Shown: positions 1-8,510 of the stretch, one piece after another
How the letters are laid out: each line of letters begins with the position of its first letter
Position numbering within the stretch: the stretch's first letter is position 1
NCBI GenBank assembly: GCA_019425015.1
Contig: JAHYYJ010000007.1
Coordinates: 62,001 to 126,000 of the forward strand
Direction of reading: 5' to 3'
Origin: Collinsella sp.
GTDB taxonomy: Bacteria > Actinomycetota > Coriobacteriia > Coriobacteriales > Coriobacteriaceae
Length of the DNA stretch: 64,000 bases
The notes under the pieces: generated by a model
Databases searched by the model: none
What the model was told of the DNA's origin: nothing
The model's input: the letters and a program-made list of their open reading frames with translations, nothing else
Program-made: the position numbers and the translations under genes

Positions 1-229
1 TCCGTACGCCGTGCTGCACCGTGTGGCATCCGATGGCACCGTGCACGGCATCGCGGCTGCGATGTTTGCCTTTGCCAAAGAGCGTGCTGATCACCTGCGC
101 ATCGACACGCATCAGGATAACCTGCCCATGCAGGGTGCGAGCATTAAGGCGGGGTTCGAGCGTGCCGGCGTCGTGCATGTATCGGACGGCACACCGCGCG
201 TTGCGTTCGATTGGTTGCACGAGGCATAA
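1..229 (+). CDS. GNAT-family N-acetyltransferase, C-terminal fragment
   Basis: The reading frame is open from the window edge and ends in TAA at 227-229, so only about the last 75 codons are present. The segment RIDTHQDNLPMQ followed by KAGFERAGV is the typical C-terminal half of a GNAT acetyltransferase: the strand and helix after the acetyl-CoA loop, where DTH..N..M.....K.GF is a recurring family pattern. The acetyl-CoA binding loop and the substrate-binding half lie outside the window, so the substrate cannot be named. A strong hairpin follows 29 bases downstream. Family assignment is fairly secure; function is unknown. Confidence 0.75.
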   Translation, partial: PYAVLHRVASDGTVHGIAAAMFAFAKERADHLRIDTHQDNLPMQGASIKAGFERAGVVHVSDGTPRVAFDWLHEA

Positions 230-257
230 GATCGAGGGCGCGCATCAACAATTCGTG

Positions 258-295
258 CGAACGAAAATGGCCCCGGGTGGGGCTATTTTCGTTCG
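258..295 (+). terminator. hairpin terminator after the acetyltransferase
   Basis: A 17-bp arm at 258-274 (containing GAAAATGGCCCC) pairs with 279-295 through a 4-base loop, with one G-U pair. There is no long T run. It sits between two plus-strand genes and probably ends the acetyltransferase transcript. Confidence 0.6.
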
Positions 296-483
296 CTGCG
301 CTGTTTTGCAAGCCGGCTTTCGCAAGGCGCGAACCTACGAAAATCGCCGCGCGGCAACGCGGGGCGATGAGCTCGGTCGGGGGATAGGGCCCGCTTCGCC
401 CGCCGGCACGTAAATTGTATCATCCAGTGTGGAACGAGGACGCCCGTTGCCGCGTGCGATGGGCTTGTAATAAGAGGAGAGCC

Positions 484-2487
484 ATGTCGAAGCAAGCGGT
501 CGTTGGAATCTTGGCGCATGTCGATGCCGGCAAGACCACGTTGGCCGAGGCCATGCTGTTCAACGCGGGTCGCATTCGCAAGCGCGGCCGCGTGGACGAT
601 GGCGATTCGCATCTGGATACAAACGCGATCGAGCGCGAGCGTGGCATCACGATTTTCTCGTCGCAGGCCGTGCTCGACCATGGCGATGCCCACGTCATGC
701 TCGTGGATGCGCCGGGGCATGTCGATTTTTCTGCCGAGGCGGAGCGCACGCTGCGCGCACTCGACTACGCGATTTTGGTTGTAGGCGCCAACGACGGCGT
801 GCAAGGACACACCGAAACCCTGTGGCGCCTGCTTGCGCGCTATGACATCCCGACGTTCATCTTCATCAACAAAATCGATTTGGAGAATCCCGGCCGCGAT
901 GTTTTGCTGGCACAACTTGGGCAGCGTCTTTCCGAAGGCTGCCTGGATGCCAACGAACTGCTGGCGGGCGGCGCCGTTCAGGAGGACGCTGCTGCGTTGG
1001 ACGAGGCGGCGCTCGAGGAGTTTTTTGAAGCGGGTGAGCTTTCCGTCGCGACGCTGTCGCGCATGGTTGCCGAGCGCAAGCTCTTTCCCTGTTTTGCCGG
1101 CTCGGCGCTCAAGGACCAAGGCGTGGACGAGCTGTTGGATGGCATATGTGCGCTGATGCGTGAACAGGCGTGGCTCCCGGAGTTTGCCGCGCGCGTCTAT
1201 CGTGTCAGCCGAGGGGATCGCGGCGAGCGCTTGGCTTGGGTTAAAGTGACCGGCGGCACGTTGCATGCCAAGCAGATGATTGACGGACGTTCCGGTGCCG
1301 AGGCATGGGAGCAGAAGGTCGATCAGGTACGCATCTATAACGGCGAAAAGTATGAGCTTGCCCAAGAAGTTGCTGCTGGCGGTATTTGTGCCGTGACGGG
1401 TCTTGCGCACGTTCGCCCAGGGGACGCCCTGGGCGCGGAGCCTGCGGGCGATGCGCCCGTCATTGCGCCGGTCCTCACCTATACGGTGCTCCCGGGCGAA
1501 CATGATGTCCATGCGGTGTTCAAAGCGTTGACTGAGCTGGCGGATGAAGATCCCATGCTCGGCGTAAGCTGGAATACGCATCTTGAGCAGATTCATTTGC
1601 AGTTGATGGGCGCCGTGCAACTCGAGGTCGTGCAGCGGGTGTTGGCCGATCGCTTTGGCCTTTCGGTTGCGTTTGAATCTGGCGGCATTCTCTATAAGGA
1701 GACTATTTCGCAGCCGGTCGAGGGCGTGGGCCACTTTGAGCCGCTGCGCCATTATGCCGAGGTGCATTTGCACCTGGAGCCGTTGTCAGCGGGTTCGGGC
1801 GTGCAGTTTGGCACCGTGACCTCGACCGACGAGCTCGATCTTAACTGGCAGCGTCTGGCACTCACCAACGCCATGGAGCGCGATCACCTGGGCGTGCTGA
1901 CCGGCTCGCCCATCACCGATGTGCGCATTACGCTCACGGGCGGCCGCGCGCATGCCAAACACACCGAGGGCGGCGATTTTCGCCAGGCCACGTACCGCGC
2001 GATTCGCCAGGGTTTGATGCAGGCGCGTGAGGCTGGCGCGGCGGTACTGTTGGAGCCGTGGTATCGCTTTGAGCTCGAGGTGCCGGGGGAGTGCGTGGGC
2101 CGGGCGCTCTCGGATGCCACGCGCATGGGTGCCGAGTACGAGCCGCCGACGATGGCGGGCGACCGGGCGAAGCTTGTGGGTCGCGTACCGGCATCCGAGG
2201 TGCAGGACTATGCCCTGGAGGTGGCTGCCTACACGAGCGGTCGCGGGCATCTGTACCTAGAGTTCGCCGGCTATGCGGCTTGCCATGATGCCGAGCGCGT
2301 AATCGAGGCTGCCGCCTATGAGCCAGAGGCCGATCTGCCCAACACGCCCGATTCGGTCTTTTGCTCTCACGGCGCCGGTTACACGGTCAAATGGTACGAC
2401 GTACCCGCCGCGGCGCACGTAAAGGTCGATCCCGCCACCTTCCGCCCCTGGCGAGCAGCGGACGCCGAGTTTTTCGGCCATAGGTGA
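484..2487 (+). CDS. TetM/EF-G-like ribosome-binding GTPase
   Basis: 667 aa. A translational GTPase of the EF-G / ribosomal-protection type. The G1 loop AHVDAGKTT is at residues 11-19, the switch element RGITI near 53-57, G3 DAPGH at 75-79 and G4 NKID at 129-132, followed by EF-G-like domains II to V. Length is close to Tet(M) (about 640 aa) and shorter than canonical EF-G. ATG 484 was chosen over upstream in-frame codons because AAGAGGAG lies 6-13 bases ahead and the N-terminus MSKQAVVGILAHVDAGKT aligns with Tet proteins. The family removes tetracycline or otherwise remodels stalled ribosomes, but many Firmicute and Coriobacterial members are divergent paralogues of unproven role. I do not infer resistance. 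It appears monocistronic. Confidence 0.85.
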   Translation: MSKQAVVGILAHVDAGKTTLAEAMLFNAGRIRKRGRVDDGDSHLDTNAIERERGITIFSSQAVLDHGDAHVMLVDAPGHVDFSAEAERTLRALDYAILVVGANDGVQGHTETLWRLLARYDIPTFIFINKIDLENPGRDVLLAQLGQRLSEGCLDANELLAGGAVQEDAAALDEAALEEFFEAGELSVATLSRMVAERKLFPCFAGSALKDQGVDELLDGICALMREQAWLPEFAARVYRVSRGDRGERLAWVKVTGGTLHAKQMIDGRSGAEAWEQKVDQVRIYNGEKYELAQEVAAGGICAVTGLAHVRPGDALGAEPAGDAPVIAPVLTYTVLPGEHDVHAVFKALTELADEDPMLGVSWNTHLEQIHLQLMGAVQLEVVQRVLADRFGLSVAFESGGILYKETISQPVEGVGHFEPLRHYAEVHLHLEPLSAGSGVQFGTVTSTDELDLNWQRLALTNAMERDHLGVLTGSPITDVRITLTGGRAHAKHTEGGDFRQATYRAIRQGLMQAREAGAAVLLEPWYRFELEVPGECVGRALSDATRMGAEYEPPTMAGDRAKLVGRVPASEVQDYALEVAAYTSGRGHLYLEFAGYAACHDAERVIEAAAYEPEADLPNTPDSVFCSHGAGYTVKWYDVPAAAHVKVDPATFRPWRAADAEFFGHR

Positions 2488-2512
2488 TAGAAGGGCGGCC
2501 CTTTTGTCACCT
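2482..2512 (+). terminator. imperfect palindrome at the stop of the TetM-like gene
   Basis: AGGTGA at the left end pairs with TCACCT at the right, and AAGGGC with GCCCTT inside, with two mismatches or wobbles. It overlaps the stop codon of the GTPase gene. Its GTGAYA..AAGGG...CCCTTTTGTCAC layout resembles the perfect palindrome at 6208-6242, so it may be a decayed member of that repeat family as well as a terminator. Confidence 0.5.
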
Positions 2513-2518
2513 GCTGTT

Positions 2519-2548
2519 GGTATAACTCGGTATAAGTTGGTATAACTA
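2519..2548 (+). promoter_or_regulatory. three tandem 10-bp GGTATAA repeats
   Basis: GGTATAACTC, GGTATAAGTT and GGTATAACTA follow each other with a period of exactly 10 bp, one helical turn, 33 bases before the start of the AAA ATPase gene. Such phasing suits a cooperative operator or an iterated binding site. The TATAAC/TATAAG cores could also serve as -10 elements. Function inferred only from position and periodicity. Confidence 0.4.
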
Positions 2549-2580
2549 TTACCAGGGTTTGCCAATCCGAGGAGGCCGAC

Positions 2581-3699
2581 ATGAATCCAAATCCCTTTAA
2601 GCCCACGGCTGGCAAGCGGCCTCCGATACTCATCGGTCGCGAGTCGGTCATCGAAGATTTTGAGGAAGGACTCGACAACGGCGCCGGAGCGCCGGGCAGG
2701 CTCATGCTCATTACGGGAAACCGCGGCTGCGGCAAGACGGTTCTCCTGCGGGAGCTGCAACGTCTGGCCAGCGAGCGCGGATGGGCGGTTGTCTCCGATT
2801 CCGCTTCGCTTGGCTTATGCGACCGCTTGGCCGACGCGCTTCGCTCGAATAAACCCGTTGTGACGTCAATGGAGTTCGGTCCGTCGTTTGGTCGGATGTC
2901 GGTCGAGGCGGCGCGGGCAAAGGGCGAGACGTTGCGAGGGCTGGTCAACAAGCGCCTTAAGAAGCTCGGTCCAGGCAAGGGCATCCTGTTTGCGATTGAC
3001 GAGGCACAATCGGCGTCTATCGAGGAACTGGCGGCTCTTGCCGTTCTCTATCAGCAGGTGCTCGGAGACCAGGATGCCACGGGCTTGCCCGATAGCGACC
3101 AGCGCGGTCTTGCGCTGGTGTTCGCCGGCTTACCCAGTATGGTTGACGACCTGCTCGAAGAGCCGAGCGTGACGTTTTTGCGGCGTGCCCAGCAGCGTAC
3201 GCTGGGGGCGATATCTTTGCCCAAGGTGCGCGATTCATATGTCCAGACGGTCAAAGACGCTGGTCTTTACGTTGACGCGGAGACAGCGGACCTTGCGGCG
3301 CGCAAGAGCATGGGGCATCCCTACATGGTTCAGCTGGTGGGCTATTACATGTGGCGGTCTGCTGTCCGGCGTGGCTCGCAGGTCATTGAAGAGCGCGATG
3401 TCGAGGATGGTCATGCGGATGCCGTCTCCGAGTTCTACGAAGCGGTTGACGCGCCCCTGTATTACGGGCTGCGCAGTCCGCAACGCCTCTTTATCGAGAC
3501 TATGGCTGCTGATGAGGGTAAACCGACGCGCATGGCGGATATCATTGAGCGCTGTGATCGCACCCAGAGCTGGGCGAGTAAATATCGCGCAAGCCTGATT
3601 CGCGAGCGCGTCATCGAGGCTGCCGGATATGGCCTCGTCCGGTTTACCGTGCCCATGCTGGGCGAGTATATCCGCGACCGCATTTTATGGCACGAGTAG
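2581..3699 (+). CDS. AAA-type ATPase (Orc1/Cdc6-like ATP-binding protein)
   Basis: 372 aa. Walker A is GNRGCGKT at residues 46-53 and Walker B ILFAIDEAQ ends at D140-E141. Near residue 165 VFAGLP could carry the sensor residue. The C-terminal third (from about residue 280) looks like a winged-helix segment (MADIIERCDRTQSWASKYRASLI). This is the architecture of stand-alone ATP-binding proteins common in actinobacteria, related to Orc/Cdc6 and STAND ATPases, whose role is not settled. GAGGAGG lies 7 bases before the ATG. The UvrA-like gene follows after 10 bases, so the two are probably cotranscribed. The substrate or partner is unknown. Confidence 0.75.
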   Translation: MNPNPFKPTAGKRPPILIGRESVIEDFEEGLDNGAGAPGRLMLITGNRGCGKTVLLRELQRLASERGWAVVSDSASLGLCDRLADALRSNKPVVTSMEFGPSFGRMSVEAARAKGETLRGLVNKRLKKLGPGKGILFAIDEAQSASIEELAALAVLYQQVLGDQDATGLPDSDQRGLALVFAGLPSMVDDLLEEPSVTFLRRAQQRTLGAISLPKVRDSYVQTVKDAGLYVDAETADLAARKSMGHPYMVQLVGYYMWRSAVRRGSQVIEERDVEDGHADAVSEFYEAVDAPLYYGLRSPQRLFIETMAADEGKPTRMADIIERCDRTQSWASKYRASLIRERVIEAAGYGLVRFTVPMLGEYIRDRILWHE

Positions 3700-3709
3700 G
3701 GTGATAAAG

Positions 3710-6205
3710 GTGACGGAACAGAAGATGAGCCCGCAGGCTATCGAGGTGCGTGGCGCGCGCGTCCACAACCTCAAGGACATCGATATCGATATTCCGCTGG
3801 GAAAGCTCGTGGGTATTGCCGGCGTGTCGGGCTCGGGCAAGAGTTCGCTGGCGTTGGGCGTCCTCTATGCCGAGGGCTCGCGCCGTTACCTGGAAGCACT
3901 TAGCACCTATACTCGTCGTCGCCTGACGCAGGCTGAGCATGCCCAGGTAGACGAGGTACTGCATGTGCCGGCGGCGCTCGCGTTGCATCAACGTCCCAGC
4001 GTGCCAGGTGTGCGCTCGACCTTTGGCACCATGACCGAGCTCAACAACAGCCTGCGACTGCTCTTTAGTCGCTGCGCCCATCACGTGTGCCCGCACTGCG
4101 GCGCGCGCGTGGATCCGAGCCTTAACGTTGCTGCGGGCCTGTCGCTCACGTGCCCTGCGTGCGGCCGCGAGTTCTACGCGCCGAGTGCCGAGGATTTGGC
4201 TTTCAATAGTGGTGGTGCGTGCCCTACCTGCGGCGGCACCGGTGTCATGCGCGAGGTGGACGAGGCGAGCCTGGTGCCCGACGAGTCCAAAACCATCAAC
4301 GAAGGCGCGGTGCTTCCTTGGGGCACGCTCATGTGGGACCTGATGAAGCAAGTTGCCGGTGAGATGGGCGTGCGCACCGACGTGCCGTTTAACCAGCTCA
4401 CGCCTCTAGAGCGCGACATCGTGTTCCATGGTCCGGCGGTTAAAAAGCACATTCTCTACGTTCCCAAAAACGGCGAGGGCGCCACGCCGCTCGACTTTAC
4501 CTATTACAACGCCGTCTATACCGTTGAGAATGCGCTCGCCAAGGTTAAGGACGACAAGGGCCTCAAACGTGTTGCACGCTTTTTGCGCGAGGGGCCATGC
4601 CGTGACTGTGGCGGCACGCGTCTCTCCGAGGCTGTGCGCCTGCCTCAGGTGCGCGGTATCAATCTGGCGCAGGCGGCGGCCATGACGCTGGGTGAGGCGA
4701 TTGAGTGGGTGCGCGGGGTGCCCGCATCCTTGCCGGCCGAGATGCAGCCCATGGCGACGGATATCTGCGATTCGTTTTTGAGCACGGCTCGTCGTCTGGT
4801 CGACCTGGGTCTCGATTACCTTTCACTCGACCGCGCCGGCGCCACGCTCTCCACGGGTGAGCGCCAGCGTGTGCAGCTCGCCCGTGTGGTACGCAATCGA
4901 TCGACGGGCGTGCTTTATGTGCTGGACGAGCCCTCGATCGGCTTGCATCCGGCAAATGTCGACGGCCTGGTTGGCGTGATGCGCGACCTGGTAGGCGACG
5001 GCAACACCGTGGTTGTTGTCGACCACGATACGCGCGTACTGGCGGAAGCTGACTATCTGGTCGAGATGGGCCCCGTTGCCGGAGCAGGTGGCGGTAACGT
5101 GATCGCTGCAGGTACGGTGGACGAGGTCGAACAATCGCGGGGCAGCCGCATCGCCCCGTTTTTGCGCGCAGAGTCCAAGCGCATGCGTCCGCAGGTGACT
5201 GACGAGGAAATGTTCGACCAGGGACATATCCGCATGGCAACCGATGCCATTCATACCGTAAAACCGCTCGAAGTCGATATCCCGCGCGGCCGTCTCGTCG
5301 CGGTGACGGGCGTTTCGGGCTCGGGCAAGACGACGTTGGTGCTCGAGACACTCATCCCGGCACTTAAGGCACAGGCAGCTGGCGAGCGTCTGCCAAGACA
5401 CGTGCGTTGGGTCGATGCCGAGGGTATTGCCCGCGCAAATCTGATTGACGCTACGCCTATCGGCGCCAACGTGCGCTCGACGGTGGCGACTTATGCCGAC
5501 ATCCATGACGAGCTGCGTCGCGCCTTCGCCCGTACGCCCGAGGCCAAGGCAGCCGGCTACAAGGCGGGTGCCTTTAGCTACAACACCGGCGCCTTGCGCT
5601 GCCCTACGTGCGATGGCACGGGCTCGATATCGCTCGATGTGCAGTTTTTGCCTGATGTCGAGATTGTCTGCCCGGCATGTCGCGGCTCGCGTTATGCGGA
5701 CACGGCTTCGCGTATCCATCGTGAGGGCAAGGACGGGAGCTTGCTTACGTTGCCGCAGCTCATGGACATGAATGTGGACGAGGCTATCGACGCCACGGTG
5801 GGACTCAAGAAGGTTCAGGCGCGCTTGCAGACCTTGCACGACCTTGGCTTGGGCTATCTCACACTCGGTGAGCCCACACCGGCGCTTTCGGGCGGCGAGG
5901 CGCAGCGTCTTAAGCTTGCGAGCGAGATGGGCCGCGTGCAGGACGATGCCGTATTCGTGTTCGATGAGCCCACGATTGGCTTGCATCCGCTCGATGTTCA
6001 GCTACTGCTGAGCGTGTTCGACGGCCTTGTTGCCAAGGGCGCCACGGTTATCGTGATCGAACACGATCTCGACCTTATCCGCAATGCCGATTACGTGATC
6101 GACATGGGCCCGGGCGGTGGCGACGCGGGCGGGCAAATCGTCTGCGCCGGTACGCCGGGGGACGTCGTGGCCTGCTCCGCGAGCATCACCGGTCGCTACC
6201 TATAA
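3710..6205 (+). CDS. UvrA-like ABC ATPase (class II, UvrA2-type)
   Basis: About 831 aa. Two ABC ATPase halves, each with a P-loop: GVSGSGKSSLA near residue 35 and GVSGSGKTTLV near 535. UvrA-style CxxC zinc modules are visible (CPHCGARVD, CPTCDGTGS with CPACRGSRY), as are signature regions LSTGERQRVQLARV and LSGGEAQRLKLASEM. It is about 100 residues shorter than canonical UvrA, and I cannot place a typical UvrB-binding insertion, which fits the UvrA2/drug-resistance subgroup rather than the excinuclease subunit. Start is uncertain: GTG 3710 has AGGGTG six bases upstream; ATG 3725 and GTG 3701 are alternatives. The gene follows the AAA ATPase by 10 bases. Role inferred as DNA lesion or intercalator handling. 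Confidence 0.8.
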   Translation: MTEQKMSPQAIEVRGARVHNLKDIDIDIPLGKLVGIAGVSGSGKSSLALGVLYAEGSRRYLEALSTYTRRRLTQAEHAQVDEVLHVPAALALHQRPSVPGVRSTFGTMTELNNSLRLLFSRCAHHVCPHCGARVDPSLNVAAGLSLTCPACGREFYAPSAEDLAFNSGGACPTCGGTGVMREVDEASLVPDESKTINEGAVLPWGTLMWDLMKQVAGEMGVRTDVPFNQLTPLERDIVFHGPAVKKHILYVPKNGEGATPLDFTYYNAVYTVENALAKVKDDKGLKRVARFLREGPCRDCGGTRLSEAVRLPQVRGINLAQAAAMTLGEAIEWVRGVPASLPAEMQPMATDICDSFLSTARRLVDLGLDYLSLDRAGATLSTGERQRVQLARVVRNRSTGVLYVLDEPSIGLHPANVDGLVGVMRDLVGDGNTVVVVDHDTRVLAEADYLVEMGPVAGAGGGNVIAAGTVDEVEQSRGSRIAPFLRAESKRMRPQVTDEEMFDQGHIRMATDAIHTVKPLEVDIPRGRLVAVTGVSGSGKTTLVLETLIPALKAQAAGERLPRHVRWVDAEGIARANLIDATPIGANVRSTVATYADIHDELRRAFARTPEAKAAGYKAGAFSYNTGALRCPTCDGTGSISLDVQFLPDVEIVCPACRGSRYADTASRIHREGKDGSLLTLPQLMDMNVDEAIDATVGLKKVQARLQTLHDLGLGYLTLGEPTPALSGGEAQRLKLASEMGRVQDDAVFVFDEPTIGLHPLDVQLLLSVFDGLVAKGATVIVIEHDLDLIRNADYVIDMGPGGGDAGGQIVCAGTPGDVVACSASITGRYL

Positions 6206-6207
6206 CC

Positions 6208-6242
6208 GAATGTGACAAAGGGAAAGTCCCTTTGTCACATTC
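6208..6242. repeat. perfect palindrome, bidirectional terminator / REP-like
   Basis: A perfect 16-bp arm (6208-6223, core GTGACAAAGGGA) pairs with 6227-6242 through a 3-base loop. It sits between the convergent UvrA-like gene and trmL and covers the last codons of trmL. It probably terminates both transcripts. Sequence and layout match the GGGGACAG-loop hairpins at 6858, 16984 and 52125. Confidence 0.75.
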
Positions 6243-6834
6243 CCGGAAAGCCTGTTTGGCGCAGGGCTTCGTAGAGGACGATGGCGGCGCTGTTGGAGAG
6301 GTTGAGTGCGCTGATTCGGTAGTCGTCCGGGTTGACGAAGTTGCCGCAGATGTCCTGTTGAAGGATGGCCTCGTGGCTGTCTTGGGTATGCCCGAGCGAT
6401 TCCTCGTGGGCTTCCCAAGCCTCGGCGTTGTCGAGCGAGTCGCAATCGCGCAGCATCGGGATGCGCTCGCAACGCTCGGGCGCCGCGGCAAGCAGAGGCT
6501 CGGGAATGCCCGAGCTCTCGCTGCCAAAGACCAAGTAGTCGCCATCGCGGTAGGCACTCTGCGCATAGGTGCGGCGTGCCTTTTTGGTCAACAGATGCAG
6601 ACGCTCGTCGGCGGGGGAGAGACCGTTGCGGGCAAGGAAATCCTCCCAGCCGGCATAGGTCGTCACGTCCAAGTTTTGCCAGTAGCCCAGACCGGCGCGA
6701 CGTACCGTCTTGTCATCGAGCGAAAACCCCAGTGGCTCCACCAGATGCAGGCGGGCGCCGGTGACCACGCAGGTGCGGCCGATATTGCCCGTATTGGCCG
6801 GAATCTCGGGCGCATACAGCACGATATTGAACAT
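6235..6834 (-). CDS. trmL: tRNA (cytidine/uridine-2'-O-)-methyltransferase TrmL-like
   Basis: 199 aa SPOUT-family methyltransferase predicted to methylate the ribose at wobble position 34 of leucine tRNAs. Seen: MFNIVLYAPEIPANTGNIGR at the N-terminus, LVFGSESSGIP (knot motif 2) and LNLSNSAAIVLYEALRQ (motif 3), all standard TrmL signatures. E. coli TrmL is 157 aa; this protein has about 40 extra residues between the two C-terminal motifs (RDCDSLDNAEAWEAHEES and following). ATG 6834 was chosen because AAGGAG precedes it by five bases; the longer frame upstream lacks conservation and crosses a hairpin. It ends inside the palindrome at 6208-6242. Confidence 0.9.
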   Translation of the reverse strand: MFNIVLYAPEIPANTGNIGRTCVVTGARLHLVEPLGFSLDDKTVRRAGLGYWQNLDVTTYAGWEDFLARNGLSPADERLHLLTKKARRTYAQSAYRDGDYLVFGSESSGIPEPLLAAAPERCERIPMLRDCDSLDNAEAWEAHEESLGHTQDSHEAILQQDICGNFVNPDDYRISALNLSNSAAIVLYEALRQTGFPGM

Positions 6835-6857
6835 GAATCTCCTTGGCTCAGAACGAA

Positions 6858-6896
6858 AAACCACCACGAAGGGGACAGGCACCTTCGTGGTGGTTT
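6858..6896. repeat. GGGGACAG-loop hairpin, copy 2
   Basis: The 15-bp arm AAACCACCACGAAGG (6858-6872) pairs perfectly with 6882-6896 around the loop GGACAGGCA. It lies between the COG0523 GTPase gene and trmL on the minus strand. It could terminate the upstream transcript, and it belongs to the recurring hairpin family described in the findings. Confidence 0.7.
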
Positions 6897-6935
6897 GGCG
6901 GTTACGTAGGCGGAAAAATGCCCGCTTGGATAAAC

Positions 6936-8066
6936 CTAGGCGCGATGCCAGTCGGTCAGGCAGGCATCGAGGGAGGCGATGAGCGCGTCCTTGTCCATGT
7001 GACGGCCGATGATGCACAGGCTCGTCATGCGGTCGCCTGTCTCGTCGTCCCAAATTTGCATGATCTCGGGGTTCTCGTCGATGATCTTCTGCTTCTCGCC
7101 CTCGGGCGCCGAGTCGACAAACAGACCGTTCTCCATCAGGCGCATCTGGTGGCCGGCCTGCTCAAACATGTAGCACATGTCCGGATTGTCGGCCTGCCAC
7201 AGCGGACCCTTGACGCGGATGACCTCGTCGGGCCACTCCTGCTCAACAAAATCGGTGAACTTTTGCAGGTCAAACGGCTTGCGGCGCGAGTACACAAAGG
7301 TCTCGATGTCGTACTCGAGCACCTCGGGGTCGTCGTGCTCCTCGGGATGCTCCATGGCCTCGATCCAAGCGGCGGAGTTGTAGGCGCGCATAAAGTCGAA
7401 GCGGTCGGTATCGAGCAGCTCCTCCATGGGGACCTCGCCGTTTTGGGCCTCGACGATCACGGCGTCCTTCTGCAGGCTGCGCACGATAGCCTTGAGCTCG
7501 GCGATCTGCTCAGGGCTTACGGTATCGGTCTTGTTGAGAATCAGCGTGGAGCAGAATTCGATCTGCTGGATGAGCAGGCTCTCGATGTCGTCCTCGTCGA
7601 TATCCTCGGCCAGCAGGTCGCGGCCGCCGTTGAACTCGTCGTACATGCGGGCGCAATCGACCACGGCCACGATGTTGTCGAGTGCAAGCTTGGGCTGACC
7701 GCCCACCTTGGCCTCGTCGCAGAAGCTCGAGATGGTGTAGGCGATGGGGATAGGCTCGCAAATGCCCGAGGCCTCGATGATGATGTAATCGAAGTCGCCC
7801 GAATCGGCGATGCCCTGCAGCTGGTTGGCAAGGTCGTCCGAAAGCGTGCAGCAGATGCAGCCGTTAGTGAGCGGGATGAGGTCGTCGGTCTCGGAAAGGC
7901 CGCCGTCGGCGATGAGGCTGGCGTCGACGTTGATCTCGCCGATATCGTTGACGATCACGGCGGCGCGGATACCGCCGTCGTTAGCGAGGATGTGGTTGAG
8001 CAGCGTGGTCTTGCCGGCACCGAGGTATCCGGTAAGCATGATGATCTTCACGGGTTTGTTGGGCAT
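6936..8066 (-). CDS. CobW/COG0523-family GTPase (metallochaperone-like)
   Basis: 376 aa. G3E GTPase: Walker A GYLGAGKTT near residue 15, the metal-binding CICC of the family's CxCC type (NGCICC, near residue 70), and G4 motif LNKTD. A C-terminal CobW_C-type domain begins near residue 240 (IETFVYSRRKPFDLQKF). The family supplies zinc or another metal to target enzymes, or inserts cobalt in cobalamin synthesis; no cobalamin genes are near. ATG 8066 is preceded by AAAGGAGGGCAC, an excellent ribosome binding site, so the seven-residue longer form is unlikely. I see no clear Zur box upstream. The metal is not determinable from sequence. Confidence 0.85.
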   Translation of the reverse strand: MPNKPVKIIMLTGYLGAGKTTLLNHILANDGGIRAAVIVNDIGEINVDASLIADGGLSETDDLIPLTNGCICCTLSDDLANQLQGIADSGDFDYIIIEASGICEPIPIAYTISSFCDEAKVGGQPKLALDNIVAVVDCARMYDEFNGGRDLLAEDIDEDDIESLLIQQIEFCSTLILNKTDTVSPEQIAELKAIVRSLQKDAVIVEAQNGEVPMEELLDTDRFDFMRAYNSAAWIEAMEHPEEHDDPEVLEYDIETFVYSRRKPFDLQKFTDFVEQEWPDEVIRVKGPLWQADNPDMCYMFEQAGHQMRLMENGLFVDSAPEGEKQKIIDENPEIMQIWDDETGDRMTSLCIIGRHMDKDALIASLDACLTDWHRA

Positions 8067-8152
8067 GTGCCCTCCTTTGTTAGACATGGCTTACAGTTAA
8101 ATCTTATGCCAAACGCTCGCTCTTATACCCACACGCCGGCAAATAACACAGG

Positions 8153-8494
8153 CTACTCCCAGGCTCCCCATACATCGGGGCAATAACCGACGGTGGCCTT
8201 TTTGCCGTTGCGCACGATGGGCTCGGCCAAGACCTGCTGGTTCTCGAGCAGCTTGTCGAAGCGCTGGCTAGGGGTGAGGTGCTGGATGAGCGCGAGCGTC
8301 TCCTCGTCCTTGGCCTTGGGGTTGAGCAGCTTGTCGATGCCGCCGACCGCCTGCATCACGCTCGTGAGCTCGCCTTTGCTCATCTCCTTTTCCTTAAGGT
8401 CAATAAACTGCACCTTAATGCGACGCTCCTTAAAATAGCGCTGGGCCTTCTTGGTATCAAAGGACTTCTTGGTGCCGAAGATTTGCACGTTCAT
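8153..8494 (-). CDS. ArsC/Spx-family thioredoxin-fold protein without the N-terminal cysteine
   Basis: 113 aa. The N-terminus MNVQIFGTKKSFDTKKAQRY and the helix RRIKVQFIDLKEKEMSKGEL match the ArsC/Spx/YffB fold. At the usual CxxC or single active-site Cys position the sequence reads GTKKSFDT, so the redox cysteine is absent. A lone Cys remains in GYCPDVW near the C-terminus. It is therefore unlikely to act as a classical arsenate reductase. The gene starts 16 bases downstream of the flavin reductase stop, which suggests one operon for a redox-related function. ATG 8494 was preferred; longer upstream extensions overlap the neighbouring gene. Confidence 0.75.
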   Translation of the reverse strand: MNVQIFGTKKSFDTKKAQRYFKERRIKVQFIDLKEKEMSKGELTSVMQAVGGIDKLLNPKAKDEETLALIQHLTPSQRFDKLLENQQVLAEPIVRNGKKATVGYCPDVWGAWE

Positions 8495-8510
8495 AGTATG
8501 TTCCGCCGCT

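Noticed and set aside
283..1773. Minus-strand frame of 496 codons opposite the TetM-like gene
   Set aside because: The plus strand carries all GTPase motifs; the minus frame has none.
484..2487. Tetracycline resistance gene
   Set aside because: Family membership is clear, but the sequence is divergent and not in a mobile context, so resistance cannot be claimed.
3710..6205. Canonical uvrA of nucleotide excision repair
   Set aside because: About 100 residues shorter and no UvrB-binding insertion recognised; it fits UvrA2-type proteins better.
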